The notes: a model not told the origin generated them from the sequence alone. A DNA stretch of 64,000 bases from Fundidesulfovibrio terrae (GCF_022808915.1 NZ_JAKZFS010000001.1:1132644-1196643); one strand, 5' to 3'; shown: positions 51,895-62,169, counted from the first letter of the stretch. A program made the numbers and translations.

Positions 51895-53976
51895 ATGGCA
51901 CGGAACGCATTGAAGATCATTCTTTGGCTGGCGGCCGCCGCCTTGGCTGCGTCCACGTTGCGGCCCGTCGCGGGGTTGGACGGCGTGCTTGTTTTCCGGG
52001 CGCTCTACGCCGGTCTGGCCCTGGCCTGTCTGGCCGCCCTCGCTCCGCGGTCCGGGATCGCCTCCGCCGGACGAACGGCGGCGGGGCTGCTCACGCCGTT
52101 CTGCGTGGCGCTTCTCGCGGCCGGCCTGGCCGCCCGCGTGGCGGACAAGTCCTTGCACGTGTACGTCTGCGGCCTGCATTCGCCGGTCATCAGCGAGATC
52201 ATGGAGGGCCGGGAGATCGTGAAGGCCTGGATGCTCACCCAGCATCAGGGCATTTACACCCGCCTCCAGGACTACCCGCTGTTCATCACCCTCTACGGCC
52301 CCCTGTATTACCTGCTGGGCGCGGCCTCCACCGCCTGGTTCGGCCCGGGTGTCTTCGCCGCCAGGCTGGTGAGCGTTGCCGCCGGAGCGCTCCTGGGCGG
52401 CGTGGTGGCCATGCTGGTGCTGCGGCGCACGGGCAGCGCCTGGGCGTCGCTTGCGACGCTGGGCCTGGCCCTGCTCACGCCCACCATGGCCTACGCGGCC
52501 CACGCGCGGCCGGACGTGCTGGTCTGGCTGACCTTGTTCACCGGAGTCTGCCTCCTTCAGGAAGCGCTGCGCTCTCCAGGGCGCATGGGCGCGTCCTTCT
52601 GGGGAACGGCCTTTTTCTTCGTGCTGGCCGCGTTCTCCAAGCAACAGACCTGGGTGTTCATCCTGGCGGCCCTGGGATTTTGCCTCTGGCGGCGCGAATA
52701 CCGGACGTTCGGGCTGCGGCTGGCCCTGGCCGTGTCCGTGGGCGCGGGGGCGTGCCTGGGGGCGGCCCAGTGGGGCACCGAGGGCGAATTCCTGCGCCAG
52801 ACGCTGTCGTTCCCCAGCCGGATGGCCAAACTCTCCAGCTACAACAGCTTCCTCAGCGCGGGCGAGCGCTTCTGGGAGTTCCTGCGGGAGCACTGGGGGC
52901 TTACGGCGGTGTTCGTCGCGTCCTGGGCCATGCGCCGCCGGGAACGGCTCGAGGTCATGGACGTGATGTTCCTGGCCGGGCTTGCCTCCATGGTGATGGT
53001 CATGCGTTGGTGGGGAGCCTCGGTGAACCATTTTCTGGGGCTTGCCATGTTCATGATCGCCGCCTGCGGCGTTTTCCTCGCGCGCCTTTCGCGGGAGGGG
53101 CGGGTGGGGTGGGCTGTGCTGTGCCTGGGCCTGCTCGCGCCCCCGGCGTTCGGCGTCACGTATCCGGAGGGCGCCGATCCGTGCGGCACGGACCAGGAGG
53201 TCCGGGACGCCGGGGGGCTCGAGGAGCGTCTCGGGGCCCTGTCCGGGCCCGTGATCATGGACGCCGAAGGGGCGTACGTCTTCCTGGGGCATCCGGTCTT
53301 TTCCCGGCTCAGGCTCTACGACGCCTTCGAGACGGACATTTTCGACCAGACCGGCCTGTGGAGCCTGGCCGATTCCCCCCTGGCGCGCGACATCCGCGAG
53401 CGGCGCGCGGCCGCCTTCGTGGACAGCCGGGTGTTCATGTCCGCTGACCTGGCCTGGCTCGTGCGGGCTTACTACCGCGAGGATTTCCGGACCGGCCGCT
53501 ACACGGTGTTCGTCCCAAGGACGGATCTGGACATCGCCGGGTTCGCGGGCCCGGGCAAGCCCTGCGCCGGGGCGTGCCTGGAGGCGGAGGACGTGCGGGG
53601 ACTCAAGAACTGGGGCAACTACCTCCAGCCCGAAGCGGAACGGGGGGAGCTCGTTCTGAAGGTCGACGCCGGGCAGGCCGCCGCAGGCTTCACCGTGCTG
53701 GCCTTTCCCCGACTCACCGGGGCCGGGCAGTCCGTTCGCCTTTCGTATTCCGTGGACGGGGCGGCCTGGACGCCGCTCGGGTCCAGGACGTTCGAGGGCA
53801 GCGTGTCCGGGACAGGCTTCGAAACGCCGTGGGAAGCCTCGGCCGACGCGCCCGGACGAGTGGTGCGCATCCGGTTCGAGCTGGAGGGGGCGGCCCAGCT
53901 GTGGATGAATCCCCGCAGGCCGCTGCTGGCGTATCTGCGCCGTGCCGGTTTGACAGGGCCGGCCGGGCTGAACTAA
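51895..53976 (+). CDS. polytopic glycosyltransferase (GT39/PMT-like) with C-terminal extension
   Basis: The protein has 693 residues from the ATG at 51895 (an in-frame GTG at 51868 is an alternative; no strong ribosome site is seen). About ten membrane segments occupy the first ~430 residues, with a GT-C-type arrangement and a conserved-looking ARPDVLVWL loop. Residues ~430-693 are a large soluble region, ending in a beta-rich stretch (VRLSYSVDGAAWTPLGSRTF) similar to a carbohydrate-binding fold. It probably transfers a lipid-linked sugar in the envelope; the acceptor is unknown. It is 11 bp upstream of the GT2 gene. Confidence 0.8.
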   Translation: MARNALKIILWLAAAALAASTLRPVAGLDGVLVFRALYAGLALACLAALAPRSGIASAGRTAAGLLTPFCVALLAAGLAARVADKSLHVYVCGLHSPVISEIMEGREIVKAWMLTQHQGIYTRLQDYPLFITLYGPLYYLLGAASTAWFGPGVFAARLVSVAAGALLGGVVAMLVLRRTGSAWASLATLGLALLTPTMAYAAHARPDVLVWLTLFTGVCLLQEALRSPGRMGASFWGTAFFFVLAAFSKQQTWVFILAALGFCLWRREYRTFGLRLALAVSVGAGACLGAAQWGTEGEFLRQTLSFPSRMAKLSSYNSFLSAGERFWEFLREHWGLTAVFVASWAMRRRERLEVMDVMFLAGLASMVMVMRWWGASVNHFLGLAMFMIAACGVFLARLSREGRVGWAVLCLGLLAPPAFGVTYPEGADPCGTDQEVRDAGGLEERLGALSGPVIMDAEGAYVFLGHPVFSRLRLYDAFETDIFDQTGLWSLADSPLARDIRERRAAAFVDSRVFMSADLAWLVRAYYREDFRTGRYTVFVPRTDLDIAGFAGPGKPCAGACLEAEDVRGLKNWGNYLQPEAERGELVLKVDAGQAAAGFTVLAFPRLTGAGQSVRLSYSVDGAAWTPLGSRTFEGSVSGTGFETPWEASADAPGRVVRIRFELEGAAQLWMNPRRPLLAYLRRAGLTGPAGLN

Positions 53977-53987
53977 TCCTGAAAGCA

Positions 53988-54833
53988 ATGAACCGCGCTG
54001 CCCGCCTGACCTTGTCCGTCGTCATCCCCGCCCACAACGAGGAAAAGAACATCCCCGGCAGCCTGCGCCCGCTATGGGTCAGGCTCGACGAGGCTGGAAT
54101 CGACTACGAGCTGGTCGTGGTCAACGACAACAGCGCCGACGGCACCGGAGCCGTGCTGGACGCCCTGGCCGAAGAGAACCCCCGCGTCCGCCGGGTGGAC
54201 CGCACCCCGCCCAGGGGATTCGGACGAGCCATCCGGGCCGGACTGGACGCCGCCTCCGGTGATGTGGTGGTCATCTATATGGCCGACGCCTCCGACGATC
54301 CCGGCGACGTGGTCATGTATTACAACGAGATCTGCAACGGCTACGACTGCGTCTTCGGCTCGCGCTTCATGAAGGGCTCCAGGACCAGCAACTATCCCTG
54401 GTTCAAGCTCATGGTGAACCGCCTGGTGAACACCATGATGCGCCTGCTGTTCTGGACGCGCTTCAACGACCTGACCAACTCCTTCAAGGCGTTCCGGTCG
54501 CACGTGCTGCGCGAGTGCGGGCCTTACCGCGCCAGCCATTTCAACATCACCATCGAGCTGTCCCTGTCCGCGCTCATCCGCAACTACAACATCCTGCAGG
54601 TGCCCATCAGCTGGCAGGGACGCACCTGGGGCAGCTCCAACCTCCACCTCCAGGAGATGGGCAGGCGCTATCTCTCCACGCTCATCAAGATCTACTTCGA
54701 GAAGATCCTCATCCGTGACGACCTCATCGCCGAAACCCTGGCCCACAGGCAGCAGGTCGGAGGCGGCGGACTGGAGGGCAGGATCGACCGCCTCGAGGAG
54801 AGGGTCGAAGCCCTGGAACGCCAGGGCGGCTAG
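53988..54833 (+). CDS. family 2 glycosyltransferase (polyprenyl-phosphate sugar transferase type)
   Basis: The protein has 281 residues from the ATG at 53988. The GT2 fold is shown by SVVIPAHNEEKNIPGSL, VVVNDNSADGTG, the DAS(D) loop IYMADASDD and FGSRFMKGS. A C-terminal coiled coil (GRIDRLEERVEALE) is unusual. It resembles dolichol/undecaprenyl-phosphate sugar synthases and probably supplies the donor for the neighbouring GT39-like enzyme. Confidence 0.88.
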   Translation: MNRAARLTLSVVIPAHNEEKNIPGSLRPLWVRLDEAGIDYELVVVNDNSADGTGAVLDALAEENPRVRRVDRTPPRGFGRAIRAGLDAASGDVVVIYMADASDDPGDVVMYYNEICNGYDCVFGSRFMKGSRTSNYPWFKLMVNRLVNTMMRLLFWTRFNDLTNSFKAFRSHVLRECGPYRASHFNITIELSLSALIRNYNILQVPISWQGRTWGSSNLHLQEMGRRYLSTLIKIYFEKILIRDDLIAETLAHRQQVGGGGLEGRIDRLEERVEALERQGG

Positions 54834-55256
54834 CCCTCCCTTTGCGCCCGGCGGTACGGGCCGTCGTCCTTCCTGCGTGTTCGCGCGGCTGGGAATGCCG
54901 CATTCCGGAGCGGCCCAGGAAATTCCCGTCCGGCCCCGCGTGTCCGTGCGCCCCTTTGTTTCTCCCCCTCAGCGTTTCGTCTCGGCGTTCAAATAAACGT
55001 TCCCCACTGATAACATTCTGGAATTATTCATTTCATCTTTGGGGGGAGTGTTGTTCTTCGCGTTCGGGCGACTTGATATTCCGTGCAGATTCATTCGAGC
55101 GGCGGCTGTTTTCAGGGCAACATACTGCTATCATGAAGTAATTTTCCAATATGTGAATCAGGCCAGGGTTCGTTTCGCTTTTTTCTTGCCCAATTTCTGT
55201 TTGTCGGTCATATGGTTAAGTATCTTTCCACGTATAACATACGATCAGGAGGAACC
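54834..55256. other. noncoding region before the TPR gene, no gene seen
   Basis: A 423-bp gap. The second half (about 55000-55250) is AT-rich. It ends in the ribosome site AGGAGGAACC of the TPR gene. No open frame here has a convincing start. An untranslated leader or small RNA cannot be excluded. Confidence 0.45.
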
Positions 55257-55823
55257 ATGGGCATGCGTATTCTCGTACTGGCTCTCGTTGCGGCGCTTTC
55301 GCTGAGCGTCGCTCCCGCCGAGGCCGCCAAGAAGGCCACCAAGAAAGAGATGCAGGAAATGGACATGACCTACGCCAAGGCTGTCGAGTACGTGAACCAC
55401 CATCAGTGGAACGCGGGCATCGAAGCCATGACCAAGGTCATCGACAACCCGAAGACCTCCAAGGACATCCTGGCCAACGCGTACGCCGACCGCGGGTCGT
55501 GCTACGCCAACAAGAAGATGACCGACGAGGCCATCATGGACTTCAACAAGGCCCTGGAAATCAAGCCCGACCTGAAGGGGACCTATTACGAGCGCGGCCG
55601 GGCCCTGGCCATGAAGGGCAAGCACGCCGAAGCCGTGCAGGATTTCTCCAAGGCTATCGAAGGCTCGCAGCCGAGCCTCGTTACCGCCGGTTATTATTAC
55701 AACCGCGGCATCAGCAGCATGAACATGTCTCCGCCCAACCCCGAGCAGGCCAAGTCGGACTTCGCCATGGCCAAGAAGCTCAATCCCAAGCTGAAGATTC
55801 CTGTCAAGTACAAGGATTTGTAG
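55257..55823 (+). CDS. secreted TPR-repeat protein
   Basis: The product is 188 residues from the ATG at 55257 (AGGAGG 5 bases upstream). A signal peptide ends in APAEA|A, then three to four TPR units (AYADRGSCYANKKMTDEAIM, YYERGRALAMKGKHAEAVQD). It is a periplasmic protein-interaction module of unknown partner. It is a single-gene unit with a strong terminator. Confidence 0.88.
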   Translation: MGMRILVLALVAALSLSVAPAEAAKKATKKEMQEMDMTYAKAVEYVNHHQWNAGIEAMTKVIDNPKTSKDILANAYADRGSCYANKKMTDEAIMDFNKALEIKPDLKGTYYERGRALAMKGKHAEAVQDFSKAIEGSQPSLVTAGYYYNRGISSMNMSPPNPEQAKSDFAMAKKLNPKLKIPVKYKDL

Positions 55824-55848
55824 AACATCGTACATCTGACGTATCGAG

Positions 55849-55884
55849 AAGCCCCCGTCCGGATGTCCGGACGGGGGCTTTTCT
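55849..55884 (+). terminator. terminator of the secreted TPR gene
   Basis: Perfect 14-bp stem AAGCCCCCGTCCGG / CCGGACGGGGGCTT, loop ATGT, then TTCTGTC. Confidence 0.9.
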
Positions 55885-55915
55885 GTCGGATGAGGCGGCG
55901 ATCCCGCTCCGGCCT

Positions 55916-56332
55916 CTACTCCCCGAGGATCTTCACCAGCACGCGCTTCCTGCGGCCGCCGTCGAACTCCCCATAGAAGATGCGTTCCCAGGTCCCCAGG
56001 TCCAGTTCGCCCTCGGTTATGGCCACCACCACCTCGCGGCCCATGATCTGGCGCTTCATGTGGGCGTCGGCGTTGTCCTCGCCCACGTTGTGCCGGTAGC
56101 CGGAGACGGGGTCATGGGGGGCCAGCTTTTCCAGCCACACCTCGTAGTCGTGGTGCAGGCCGGATTCGTCGTCGTTGATGAAGACGCTGGCCGTGATGTG
56201 CATGGCGTTGACCAGCACGAGGCCTTCGCGCACGCCCGATTCGCGCAGGGCCTCGCGCACCTGGGAGGTGATGTTCACGAAGCCGCGCCTGCCCGGGACG
56301 TTGAACCAGAGTTCCTTGCGGTAGCTTTTCAT
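55916..56332 (-). CDS. yjbQ: YjbQ family protein (UPF0047)
   Basis: The protein has 138 residues. It matches the YjbQ family: [20 protein letters not shown], the [17 protein letters not shown] metal-binding-like motif and [13 protein letters not shown]. Relatives show weak thiamin-phosphate synthase activity; the physiological role is unknown. CAGGG precedes the start. It follows a 25-codon membrane-peptide ORF by 16 bp. Confidence 0.94.
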   Translation of the reverse strand: MKSYRKELWFNVPGRRGFVNITSQVREALRESGVREGLVLVNAMHITASVFINDDESGLHHDYEVWLEKLAPHDPVSGYRHNVGEDNADAHMKRQIMGREVVVAITEGELDLGTWERIFYGEFDGGRRKRVLVKILGE

Positions 56333-56348
56333 GCCCTGGCGCTTATCG

Positions 56349-56426
56349 TCACGGGATGAATCCGTCCAGTTTCCAGATCACGAGGATGATCGCCACAATG
56401 ATGAGAAAGGCGATAGAATGGTTCAC
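56349..56426 (-). CDS. 25-residue single-pass membrane microprotein upstream of yjbQ
   Basis: A 25-codon frame from GTG at 56426 to TGA at 56349. It has a strong ribosome site (GGAGGG, 5 bases upstream), a hydrophobic helix [13 protein letters not shown] flanked by N-terminal polar residues, and a C-terminal KLDGFIP tail. It ends 16 bp before yjbQ, so both are probably one transcript. It is too short for standard gene calling. Family unknown. Confidence 0.6.
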   Translation of the reverse strand: MNHSIAFLIIVAIILVIWKLDGFIP

Positions 56427-56733
56427 CAGGGCCCTCCGCCGTGTTTGGCGAAGAGGCGAGCAAGGATCGCGCCTTTAGATTATTGGTTAAATTACAGATT
56501 GTTACGTGGCGATGTGAGGAGGGGCGTGTAAGGGACGCCAGACGTGATGCCGGAAATCTTTACACTGGCAGGATCTGGCGTGACTCCTGGCGGCGTGCAC
56601 GCACGCGCTGGACGAAGCCGCGCACGGCCCCAGCTCTTCCCGCGCCGGAGGGGCAGCCCGGGGAAGGGCGTGAAACGAAAAGGCCGCCCCCTTGCGGGAG
56701 CGGCCTTCATTTCGCGTTGGACCGTTCTCCGGG
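56427..56733. other. noncoding region between the microprotein and glnN
   Basis: A 307-bp gap holding the glnN terminator at its right end and, near 56470-56520, an AT-rich stretch that may carry the minus-strand promoter for the microprotein-yjbQ unit. No gene is seen. Confidence 0.45.
56671..56707 (-). terminator. terminator of glnN
   Basis: On the minus strand AAGGCCGCTCCC / GGGGCGGCCTT pairs (8 perfect outer bp) and is followed by TTCGTTTC, 26 bp after the glnN stop. Confidence 0.85.
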
Positions 56734-58914
56734 TTAGCGGATGAACAGCATCTCCTGGTAGGAGGGCAGGGGCCACAGGTCGTCGGCAACCACGGCCTCC
56801 AGGGAGTCGGCGTAGCCGCGCACGGCAAGCATCGCGGGCAGCACCTTCTCGCACATGAACTTGGCGTGGGCCAGGGTGTCGCCGCCCTCGTGGGCCACGA
56901 GCTTCTCCAGCTTGTCCACCTCGCCCTGCATGGAGCGCAGCTTGGCGGTGACATCCTCCAGGGAGGCCATCTTGAAGTCGTGTCCGATGGCCTTCAGGCT
57001 GGCGCAGGTGTCGGCGAGCTGTCCCTGATAGCGCATGGCGGCCGGGAAGATCACGGTGCGGGCCATGCGGATCACCAGGTTGGCCTCGGTGAGGATGGTC
57101 TTGACGTACTGCTCCAGGTAGATCTCCTGGCGGCTCTTGACCTCGGCCTCGGAGAAAATGCCGTACTTGGTGAAGAGCTCGATGACTTCCTTGCTGGTGA
57201 GCACCGGCAGGGCCTCGGGGGTGGTCTTCAGGTTGGGCAGGCCGCGCTTGGCCGCTTCCTTGTGCCAGGCGTCGGAGTAGCCGTCGCCGTTGAAGATGAC
57301 TGCGTCGTGCTCCTTCATGATCTTCTGCAGCAGCTTCTGCACGCCCTCGTTGAACTGGGTCTTGTTGACCTTGCCCAGCTTCTCAAGCTCCGTGGCGATG
57401 TAGTCCAGGGACTCGGTCATCATGGCGTTCAGGGCCACCTGGGCTCCGGCGATGGAGTGGGAGGAGCCCACGGCGCGGAACTCGAAGCGGTTGCCGGTGA
57501 AGGCGAAGGGGCTGGTGCGGTTGCGGTCGCCCGGATCCATGGGCAGCGGGGGCAGGGTGTCCACGCCGATGTGCATGGTGCCCTTCTGCTTGGAGCCCTT
57601 CACTTCGCCCTTCTTGATCTGCTCGAACACGTCGGCCAGCTGCTCGCCCAGGTAGGCGCTCATGATGGCCGGGGGAGCCTCGTTGGCGCCCAGGCGGTGG
57701 TCGTTGGAGGCGCTCGCCACGGTTGCGCGCAGCAGGGCGCCGTACTTGTGCAGGGCGCGGATGGCGGCGGCGCAGAACACCAGGAACTGGGCGTTGGAGT
57801 GGGGGGTGTCGCCCGGATCGAAGAGGCTGCCGAGCTCGGCGTTGCCCAGGGAGTAGTTGAGGTGCTTGCCCGAGCCGTTGATGCCCGCGAAGGGCTTCTC
57901 GTGCAGCAGGCAGATCATGCCGTAGCGCTTGGCCACGGTGCGCAGGGTGGTCATGACCAGCTGGTTGTGGTCGGTGGCCAGGTTGCCCTGCTCATAGATG
58001 GGGGCGATTTCGAACTGGCTGGGGGCCACTTCGTTGTGGCGGGTCTTGACCGGCACGCCCAGCTTGAAGAGCTCGCGCTCCACTTCCATCATGAAGGACA
58101 GCACGCGCCGCGGGATCACGCCGAAGTACTGGTCCTCGAACTCCTGGCCCTTGGCGGACGGAGCGCCGAAGAGCGAACGGCCCGCGATGAGCAGGTCGGG
58201 GCGGGAGAACACGAAGTTGCGGTCGATGAGGAAGTATTCCTGCTCGGGGCCGGCGAAGCTGGTGACGGGCAGCTTGGTGTTGACGCCGAACAGCTTCAGC
58301 ACGCGCTTGGCCTGCTTGTTGAGCGACTGCAGCGAGCGCAGCAGAGGGGTCTTCTTGTCCAGGGCCTCGCCGGTCCAGGAGACGAACGCGGTGGGGATGC
58401 ACAGGAAGGTGCCGTTGGGGTTCTCCAGGATATAGGCCGGGCTGGTGACGTCCCAGGCGGTGTAGCCGCGGGCTTCGAAGGTGGCGCGCAGGCCGCCGGA
58501 GGGGAAGCTGGAGGCGTCGGGCTCGCCCTGGATGAGCATCTTGCCGGAGAACTCGGCCATGGCGCCGCCCTCGCCGTCGGGCACCAGGAAGGCGTCATGC
58601 TTCTCGGCGGTGAGGCCGGTCAGGGGGTAGAAGACGTGGGTGAAGTGGGTGGCGCCCTTCTCGATGGCCCAGTCCTTCATGGCGTTGGCCACGACGTCGG
58701 CGACGGAGGGGTCGAGCTTCTCGCCCAGCTTGATGGTCTTCTTGACCGACTTGTAGACGGCCTTGGGCAGGCGCTCGGCCATGACCTTGTCGTTGAAGAC
58801 GTTGCAGCCGAACACGTCGGTGGGCTTGGTGTCGTGGAAGTTGAGGGGGGCGTGCCCCGGTTTGTAATTGATGATAGCCGAGATGGCGTTCAAACGAGCC
58901 TGGATTCCACTCAT
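56734..58914 (-). CDS. glnN: type III glutamine synthetase
   Basis: The protein has 726 residues from the ATG at 58914 (GGAGAG upstream), the size of GSIII rather than GSI. Motifs include [41 protein letters not shown] and the extended GSIII N- and C-terminal regions ([19 protein letters not shown]). It makes glutamine from glutamate and ammonia. GSIII lacks the adenylylation loop used by GSI, so control is probably transcriptional. Confidence 0.97.
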   Translation of the reverse strand: MSGIQARLNAISAIINYKPGHAPLNFHDTKPTDVFGCNVFNDKVMAERLPKAVYKSVKKTIKLGEKLDPSVADVVANAMKDWAIEKGATHFTHVFYPLTGLTAEKHDAFLVPDGEGGAMAEFSGKMLIQGEPDASSFPSGGLRATFEARGYTAWDVTSPAYILENPNGTFLCIPTAFVSWTGEALDKKTPLLRSLQSLNKQAKRVLKLFGVNTKLPVTSFAGPEQEYFLIDRNFVFSRPDLLIAGRSLFGAPSAKGQEFEDQYFGVIPRRVLSFMMEVERELFKLGVPVKTRHNEVAPSQFEIAPIYEQGNLATDHNQLVMTTLRTVAKRYGMICLLHEKPFAGINGSGKHLNYSLGNAELGSLFDPGDTPHSNAQFLVFCAAAIRALHKYGALLRATVASASNDHRLGANEAPPAIMSAYLGEQLADVFEQIKKGEVKGSKQKGTMHIGVDTLPPLPMDPGDRNRTSPFAFTGNRFEFRAVGSSHSIAGAQVALNAMMTESLDYIATELEKLGKVNKTQFNEGVQKLLQKIMKEHDAVIFNGDGYSDAWHKEAAKRGLPNLKTTPEALPVLTSKEVIELFTKYGIFSEAEVKSRQEIYLEQYVKTILTEANLVIRMARTVIFPAAMRYQGQLADTCASLKAIGHDFKMASLEDVTAKLRSMQGEVDKLEKLVAHEGGDTLAHAKFMCEKVLPAMLAVRGYADSLEAVVADDLWPLPSYQEMLFIR

Positions 58915-59487
58915 AGGATGCTCTCCATGGGGGTTAAGTGGTACGAAATGCTCCGAATGAGATGGCCTGCCGGAAAGAGCGCGTTCCCGGGCGCGCGAGG
59001 CTTGGCCAGGCGACCGGATGGGACGCAAGGGGCGCTCGACAGCGGGAGAGGGCCGCATCGCGGGAAGGTTCGCTGCGACAGGTGCAAAATTGTGGATTGC
59101 TCCGCCAAGCAGGACCTGTCGATATTTTCTTCCCGCTTCTTTCCGTCGTCATTTTCAATAATGTAAATTAGTCGCCGGGCAATGTAAAGGGAGTAAAAAA
59201 CCTAAAATTGATTTTCCGGCTGAATTATCCCCTCCGGACCCCTTTGCGGGGCTTCCGCGACGGCTCACCGGGGTGGTAATAGCCCGAATTCAGGCCCTGT
59301 TCCACCCTTTTTACGCATTTTTTACACAGGATGCCAAAACCGGCGATTTTACCTGTTTTTCGAAAAAGAAACCATCCGGGGCGAACAGACCCCAAGGCGC
59401 GCCGCGCCGGACAGGCCCGCCTGAGGGGGGATCCAATAAAAACGGCCGCCCCGGAGGGCGGCCGCCTTCAAACGCGGAAGGAGGACC
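58915..59487. other. noncoding region upstream of glnN
   Basis: A 573-bp gap containing the acyltransferase terminator and, from ~59090 to ~59350, AT-rich DNA likely holding the glnN promoter. A CAC-N4-TTGCA string on the minus strand near 59083-59097 recalls a sigma54 -24/-12 element but lacks the invariant GG. No gene is seen. Confidence 0.5.
59436..59464 (-). terminator. terminator of the acyltransferase gene
   Basis: CGGCCGCCC / GGGCGGCCG stem with TTTTTAT following on the minus strand, 24 bp beyond the acyltransferase stop. Confidence 0.85.
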
Positions 59488-60615
59488 TCAGCCGATCTTT
59501 TCGTTGATTTTGGCCACCAGAGAGTCCGTGATCCTGGCCGCCAGGATCGAGAGGAGCCCGCACGCGCCGGTCAGGAAGATGAAGGCAGGAAAGGGGTCCA
59601 TGGCCGGGGCCACCAGGCGCGAGGCGTAGTCCAGGATGGGCTGGTGCATGAGGTAGATGCTGTAGGACGCGGCCGCGAACTTGGAGATGGGCCCCCAGGT
59701 GCCGAGGGAGTCCATGGTGTCGGAGAAGAAGAACAGAAGCCCCACGCAGGTCACGCAGGCCAGCCAGTACAGGTGCGTGGCCAGGAGCACGAAGGACGGC
59801 ACCCCGAACGCCAGGCCCCAGGCAGTGAGGACGGCCAGGACGATCCAGGCCGCCAGGCGTTTGCCGCCGAAGGCCTGGCCCAGGGAAAGCCCCTGGCCCA
59901 GCACCGGGTTGGCAGCCGGATCGCGCCAGAGCCTGGCCAGGTACATGCCCAGGGCGAACTCGCCCAGGCGGTAGGGCAGGTTGAAGTAGAAGAGGTAGTT
60001 GCACATGGCGAAAGCCGAACCCGGGAAGAGCTTGGCCAGCACCTCAAGCAGAGCCCACAGCCCGAAGCAGCCGCCCACCAGCACCATGCCCGCCTTGCGC
60101 GTGCCGAGCTTCTCGAACACTCCCCAGAGCAGAGGATAGGCCAAGTAGAACTGGGCCAGAAGCCCCATCCACCAGTAGGCCGGGACGATGTCGAAGAACA
60201 CCGACGGGTTGAGGGTGTGCACGAACAAGAGGTGCTGGGTGAACGAGCCGAGCAGGTTGGCCCCGGCCTTGCCTGCGGCTATGGCCACCAGCGTCCAGAA
60301 GACGAGCCCGATGTAGTAGTTGGGACAGATGCGCAGGAAGCGGTGCCTGAGGAAGGTGAAGTAGCCGGGCATGGGCCTGCCGCCGGGACCGGCGAAGGGC
60401 AGGGTCAGCACGAACCCGGTGACGATGTTGAAGAGGATGACGCCCATCCAGCCCTGGGCCAGGATGGCTCCGAAGGCTGGTCCCATGGGGTTCTGCGTTC
60501 CTGCCAGGGGCACGTCGGACCAGAGATGGTAGAGGAAGATGCCGGTCACGGCCACGACGCGCATGACCTCGATCTGTCCCAGGGTTTTTCGCTTGGCGGG
60601 GGCTTGGCTGCTCAT
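59488..60615 (-). CDS. membrane acyltransferase, family 3 (OafA/YrhL type)
   Basis: The protein has 375 residues with about ten membrane segments. Conserved acyltransferase-3 features are the N-terminal QIEVMRVVAVTGIFLYHLW (with the active-site His region) and RFLRICPNYYIGLVFWT. It O-acylates extracellular sugars or lipids. It starts 6 bp after the BNR-repeat gene, so a joint role on a glycan is plausible. Confidence 0.9.
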   Translation of the reverse strand: MSSQAPAKRKTLGQIEVMRVVAVTGIFLYHLWSDVPLAGTQNPMGPAFGAILAQGWMGVILFNIVTGFVLTLPFAGPGGRPMPGYFTFLRHRFLRICPNYYIGLVFWTLVAIAAGKAGANLLGSFTQHLLFVHTLNPSVFFDIVPAYWWMGLLAQFYLAYPLLWGVFEKLGTRKAGMVLVGGCFGLWALLEVLAKLFPGSAFAMCNYLFYFNLPYRLGEFALGMYLARLWRDPAANPVLGQGLSLGQAFGGKRLAAWIVLAVLTAWGLAFGVPSFVLLATHLYWLACVTCVGLLFFFSDTMDSLGTWGPISKFAAASYSIYLMHQPILDYASRLVAPAMDPFPAFIFLTGACGLLSILAARITDSLVAKINEKIG

Positions 60616-60621
60616 GTGGCC

Positions 60622-62169
60622 TCACGGGGTTGGGGTGAAGTCGGAATCCTCGAACCATGCTCCGCGAACGTGGCTGGACCGGCCGGGCTCGTAGCCGGGC
60701 AGGTCGCCTCCGCCGTGGTGGAAGGCGCAGAAGTAACGTCCGTCGGGAAGAACGTCCCAGCCCGAGTAGCCGTAGTCCCCGGGGTTGGCCTGGCGGTCGT
60801 TGGCCAGTTCCAGCACGCGGGCCAGGACGTAGGCGTCGGGGAGCCCCTGGGAGGGGGCCCAGCGCCAGGAGTATTCCCGGTCGTAGCGGGGCTCGCTGAT
60901 GGACAGCGAGACGCTCTTCCACAGGTGCCTCCCGCCGTTTTGCTCCTGGGTCGCGGCGTTGCCGAAGATGACGGCCCGGGTTTCGGCGGCGCGGGCATCG
61001 GCCGGGTAGGTCCCGGCGGCGTGGCCGTTCACCGAGGCTTCCACCTGCCCGGGGGCGTAGCGCAGGGTGATGCGCACGGGCTGGCCCGGCTCCACGGGGA
61101 TGGGCGGGGTATCCTTGCCCGGGGGCATGATGCGGTCAGGGAAGAAGCGCCACCAGCCCGCGAAATGGATGGCGCAGGCTTTCTCCTGGGCCTCGGCCAC
61201 CAGAAGCTCGGCGGTGAGTTCGGCCCGGGCGCGCTCGGGGTCGCTCATGGGGCGCAGGGCATAGCGCACGGCATGAGAGAGGCCGGGATCGTTCTCGATG
61301 AGCAGGCCCTCCGGGGTGAGGAGAGGATTGCCCGGCGACGGGTGCAGGCCGTGAACCTCATAGTCGTGGTCCAGTTCGTCGAGGGTGCCCATCCAGGCGG
61401 CCGTGCCGCCGTCCGGGCCCACGTTGCGGTAGGTGACCAGGAGCCTGCCCGACGGGGTGACTCCCACCGTGGGCCTGTGGCCGGCCACGGGCGTAGGTTT
61501 GGGGTCGGTCCAAGTCGCGCCCTGGTCATGGCTTATACAGAAGTACATGGGCTCGAACACGAAGGAGTTCTCGCGCAGGAGCGCCAGCAATCGCCCGTCG
61601 GGCAGCCGGGTCATGGACGCCTCGCACAGCACCAGGTTGGGGTCGTAGGCCAGGACGGAATACGGCCGCCAGGAGGCACCCTGGTTGCTCGAAGCGTAGA
61701 CCAGCTGTTCCGAGGGGGCCTGGCGGATCTTGGGCATGGCCTGCTCGCCCCGATGGGTGTGGGCCGTGGTGATGAAGTGCCCTGGGGAGAGGGGGACCAC
61801 ACGGTCCGGCAGGGGCATGTACGCACCGGTGTAGGGGGCGCGGTGGAAGGAGCGCGCGTTGTCGATGCTCCAGAACTGGCATTGGGAGTGGTCATCGATG
61901 ACCAGTATCCGGCCATCCTCCAGGTGGGTGACCCTCGGGCAGTGCCCCACGGCGGCGTTCAGGTACTGCGGGGAGGACCAGGTGCGCCCCAGGTCGTCGC
62001 TCACCGTGAAGAGCAGGTCGGCCCGGTCGGCCACGTGCTTGTCCGACTGGCGGTAGACGCAGAGCAGGCGCCCGCCGCCTACCGTACGGACATCCGGAAA
62101 GCACAGGTAGTGCCCGGGGCGGGCGTCGATGGCCACGTGCCGGGACCGGTCGCCGCTTAAGCTTGGCAT
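60622..62169 (-). CDS. sialidase-like BNR/Asp-box protein
   Basis: The protein has 515 residues from the ATG at 62169 (GGAGGG upstream); the first in-frame ATG further upstream lacks a ribosome site. Three Asp boxes mark a six-bladed propeller: SDDLGRTW (57-64), SSNQGASW (160-167) and SHDQGATW (213-220). The C-terminal ~200 residues look like a lectin-type beta domain. No signal peptide is evident. It may hydrolyse or bind sialic-acid-like sugars, but the catalytic Arg triad and Tyr/Glu pair cannot be verified by eye. Confidence 0.8.
   Translation of the reverse strand: MPSLSGDRSRHVAIDARPGHYLCFPDVRTVGGGRLLCVYRQSDKHVADRADLLFTVSDDLGRTWSSPQYLNAAVGHCPRVTHLEDGRILVIDDHSQCQFWSIDNARSFHRAPYTGAYMPLPDRVVPLSPGHFITTAHTHRGEQAMPKIRQAPSEQLVYASSNQGASWRPYSVLAYDPNLVLCEASMTRLPDGRLLALLRENSFVFEPMYFCISHDQGATWTDPKPTPVAGHRPTVGVTPSGRLLVTYRNVGPDGGTAAWMGTLDELDHDYEVHGLHPSPGNPLLTPEGLLIENDPGLSHAVRYALRPMSDPERARAELTAELLVAEAQEKACAIHFAGWWRFFPDRIMPPGKDTPPIPVEPGQPVRITLRYAPGQVEASVNGHAAGTYPADARAAETRAVIFGNAATQEQNGGRHLWKSVSLSISEPRYDREYSWRWAPSQGLPDAYVLARVLELANDRQANPGDYGYSGWDVLPDGRYFCAFHHGGGDLPGYEPGRSSHVRGAWFEDSDFTPTP

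Noticed and set aside
59083-59097. Sigma54-like -24/-12 element upstream of glnN
   Set aside because: CAC-N4-TTGCA is present but the invariant GG of the -24 box is CC.
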